Origin: Acidobacteriota bacterium
GTDB taxonomy: Bacteria; Acidobacteriota; Polarisedimenticolia; J045
Assembly (NCBI GenBank): GCA_020350085.1
Contig: CP070706.1
Span: 254,639 to 262,680, forward strand
Direction of reading: 5' to 3'
Length of the DNA stretch: 8,042 nucleotides
Shown here: positions 6,451-8,042 of the stretch, piece by piece
Numbering within the stretch: the stretch's first letter is position 1
Layout: each line of letters begins with the position of its first letter
Notes under the pieces: model-generated
What the model was told of the DNA's origin: nothing
Seen by the model: the letters and a program-made list of their open reading frames with translations, nothing else
The model's database searches: none
Made by a program: the position numbers and the translations under genes

Positions 6451-7235
6451 GCGTGCCCGCCATCGAGCTTCGCGACGTGTGGTTGTCGTTCCGCACGACG
6501 CCGGTGCTGGAACGGATCGAGCTGACGCTCGAGCAGGGCGGGTATCTCGGCATCATCGGTCCCAACGGCGGTGGCAAGACGGCGCTTTTGCGCGTGATTC
6601 TCGGGCTGCTCAAGCCGGACCGCGGCAGCGTGCGCGTTTTCGGTGAGCGGCCCGAGAGCGTTCGGGGTCGAGTGGCGTATGTACCTCAGCATGCGGAGTT
6701 CGACCCCTGGTATCCGATCCGCGTGCGTGACGTCGTCCTCATGGGCCGGCTGTCACGGACGCGCCTGTTTCGCTCGTTCAACGCCGAGGATCGCGACGGC
6801 GCCGATGGAGCGCTCGAGAGGGTTGGTCTGAGCGAGCTGGCCGAGCGGCAGATCGGCGAGCTCTCCGGCGGTCAACTCCAGCGCGTGCTGATCGCCCGGG
6901 CACTGGCCGTGAGGGCCGAGTTGCTGCTGCTCGACGAGCCGACGGCGAGCCTCGATCCTCGCAGCGGACAGGACCTGTACGAGTTGCTCGCTTCGTTGAC
7001 GCCGAAGATGACGGTCGTTCTCGTTTCGCACGACATCGGCGTCATTTCTCAGCACGTCCAGACCGTGGCTTGTCTCAACCAGCAGATGCACTACCACGGA
7101 TCGAACGAGATCACCCGAGAGATGATCGAGGAGACCTACGGCTGTCCCGTCGACATGATCGTCCACCGTCATGCGCACCGCGTGCTCGATCGGCACGATG
7201 GCGTCGAAGAGCACGAGCGCCGCGAGGGAAGGTGA
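6447..7235 (+). CDS. Metal ABC transporter ATP-binding protein (ZnuC/MntB-type)
   Basis: A 262-residue cytosolic ATPase subunit that powers metal import. The start is GTG 6447, whose last two bases begin the TGA stop of the binding-protein gene; GAGGAG (6433-6438) lies eight bases upstream. A GTG at 6453 is a less likely alternative, and the open frame further upstream is only a shadow of the previous gene. All nucleotide-binding motifs are intact: Walker A GPNGGGKT (38-45), Q-loop Gln81 in VPQHAEFDP, ABC signature LSGGQLQRV (139-147), Walker B LLLLDEP (159-165), D-loop SLD (168-170) and H-loop His195 in LVSHD. The sequence YVPQHAEFD, the later HYHG and the CPVDMIVH...PHRVL-like C-terminus are typical of the Fe/Mn/Zn chelate subgroup of ABC ATPases. 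The last 23 residues carry five histidines (240, 242, 244, 250, 256), more than I expect for relatives. The stop overlaps the permease start as TGATG, implying translational coupling. Confidence 0.95.
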   Translation: MSVPAIELRDVWLSFRTTPVLERIELTLEQGGYLGIIGPNGGGKTALLRVILGLLKPDRGSVRVFGERPESVRGRVAYVPQHAEFDPWYPIRVRDVVLMGRLSRTRLFRSFNAEDRDGADGALERVGLSELAERQIGELSGGQLQRVLIARALAVRAELLLLDEPTASLDPRSGQDLYELLASLTPKMTVVLVSHDIGVISQHVQTVACLNQQMHYHGSNEITREMIEETYGCPVDMIVHRHAHRVLDRHDGVEEHERREGR

Positions 7236-8042
7236 TGCTCGAAGCGCTCGAGTTTCCGTTTTTTCAGCGCGCGCTCGCCGCGGGGCTACTGGCCAGTGTT
7301 GCTTGCGGCGTCGTCGGCAGCTTCGTCGTCGTGCGCCGTATGGCGTCGATCTCCGGCGGTCTCGCTCATGCGGCTTTCGGCGGCGTGGGCCTAGGCTACT
7401 TGCTCGGCTTCGATCCGATGTGGGGTGCGACCGGCTTCGCGCTGCTTTCGGCGCTGATCATCGGGCAAGCCTATTTCAAGCTGGAGTCCGGACTCGACAC
7501 GCTGATCGCGATGGTATGGTCGATCGGAATGGCGCTCGGCATGCTGTTCGTGTCGCTGACTCCTGGCTACGCGCCCGATCTGATGAGCTACCTGTTCGGC
7601 AGCATCCTGTTCGTGCCCGCCGAGTACGTCCAGCTCGTGGCGATCCTCGACGTAGTCATCGTGCTGCTCGTGTGGCTGCTGTTCAAAGAGCTGCAGGCCG
7701 TCACCTTCGACGAAGATTTCGCGCGCGTGATGGGTGTGCCGGTCGTTCCAGTGTTCCTGCTGCTGCTCGCGCTCAGCGCGCTCGCGGTGGTGACGCTGAT
7801 CCGCGTGGTGGGAGTGATACTGGTCATCGCCCTGTTGACGATTCCGGCGGCGATCGCGCGCCAGTGGCTCGACAACCTGCGCGCCATGATGGTCGCGGCG
7901 TCGGTGCTGGGTGCGCTGCTGACGGCCAGCGGGTTGTTCCTGTCCTACGCGCTGTCGGAGCACCTCGAGCTGAGCGCTCCGACCGGCCCGCTCATCATCG
8001 TGCTGGCGGTCAGCCTCTACGCCGCCAGCAGCCTGCTCCGGC
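7235..8042 (+). CDS. Metal ABC transporter permease, ZnuB/TroC family (3' end cut by window edge)
   Basis: The first 269 residues of an inner-membrane permease that forms the translocation channel for the metal operon. The ATG at 7235 shares its A with the preceding TGA stop. The protein is strongly hydrophobic, with roughly eight membrane segments visible, beginning at about residues 12-34 and the last at about 248-268. Family signatures are VVVRRMASISGGLAHAAFGG (31-50), with His45 in the conserved SxxxAHxxxxG motif, and the cytoplasmic coupling stretch TFDEDFARVMGVP (157-169), followed by RVVGVILVIALLTIPAAIAR. Members of this family are usually about 260-300 residues, so only a short C-terminal tail is probably missing. 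No second permease or regulator gene is visible within the window. Confidence 0.94.
   Translation, partial: MLEALEFPFFQRALAAGLLASVACGVVGSFVVVRRMASISGGLAHAAFGGVGLGYLLGFDPMWGATGFALLSALIIGQAYFKLESGLDTLIAMVWSIGMALGMLFVSLTPGYAPDLMSYLFGSILFVPAEYVQLVAILDVVIVLLVWLLFKELQAVTFDEDFARVMGVPVVPVFLLLLALSALAVVTLIRVVGVILVIALLTIPAAIARQWLDNLRAMMVAASVLGALLTASGLFLSYALSEHLELSAPTGPLIIVLAVSLYAASSLLR

Noticed and set aside
7391..7963. 190-codon minus-strand frame rich in His, Gln and Arg within the permease gene
   Set aside because: It is the reverse complement of hydrophobic membrane-segment codons, which gives His/Gln/Arg-rich nonsense; the permease frame has clear family motifs.

Overview
This is a GC-rich bacterial chromosomal segment with tightly packed genes, G/C-dominated third codon positions, Shine-Dalgarno starts, lipobox lipoproteins and one Tat-type signal. 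These point to a GC-rich Gram-negative organism. The COG3379-type exported phosphohydrolase and a sulfatase-like lipoprotein ending in LRSLGYVQ suggest Acidobacteriota or a deltaproteobacterial/Myxococcota relative, but that placement is an inference with low confidence. No RNA gene, CRISPR array, insertion sequence or phage gene is visible.

Layout: (1) 1-1702, minus strand, a cytosolic GAF-PAS-GAF-GGDEF diguanylate cyclase-type signalling protein whose C-terminus runs off the left edge. (2) 1703-1963, a divergent spacer. (3) 1964-3997, plus strand, an exported AlkP-superfamily phosphohydrolase with a Tat signal. (4) 4061-5404, minus strand, convergent to it across 63 bp, a sulfatase-like AlkP-superfamily lipoprotein with substitutions at two active-site positions. 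(5) 5405-5571, a second divergent spacer. (6) 5572-8042, plus strand, a translationally coupled metal-uptake ABC operon of the Zn/Mn (ZnuABC/TroABCD) type: binding lipoprotein, ATPase, and membrane permease cut by the right edge.

How they work together: the three ABC genes clearly form one transporter, with start/stop overlaps at both junctions. The two AlkP-superfamily enzymes are both predicted to be exported and are metal-dependent as families. A metal importer beside them is suggestive, but the genes are in separate transcription units and no functional link is shown. The diguanylate cyclase stands alone. I see no clearly new multi-gene system. The best leads are the altered catalytic positions in the sulfatase-like protein and the missing first metal-binding histidine in the solute-binding protein.
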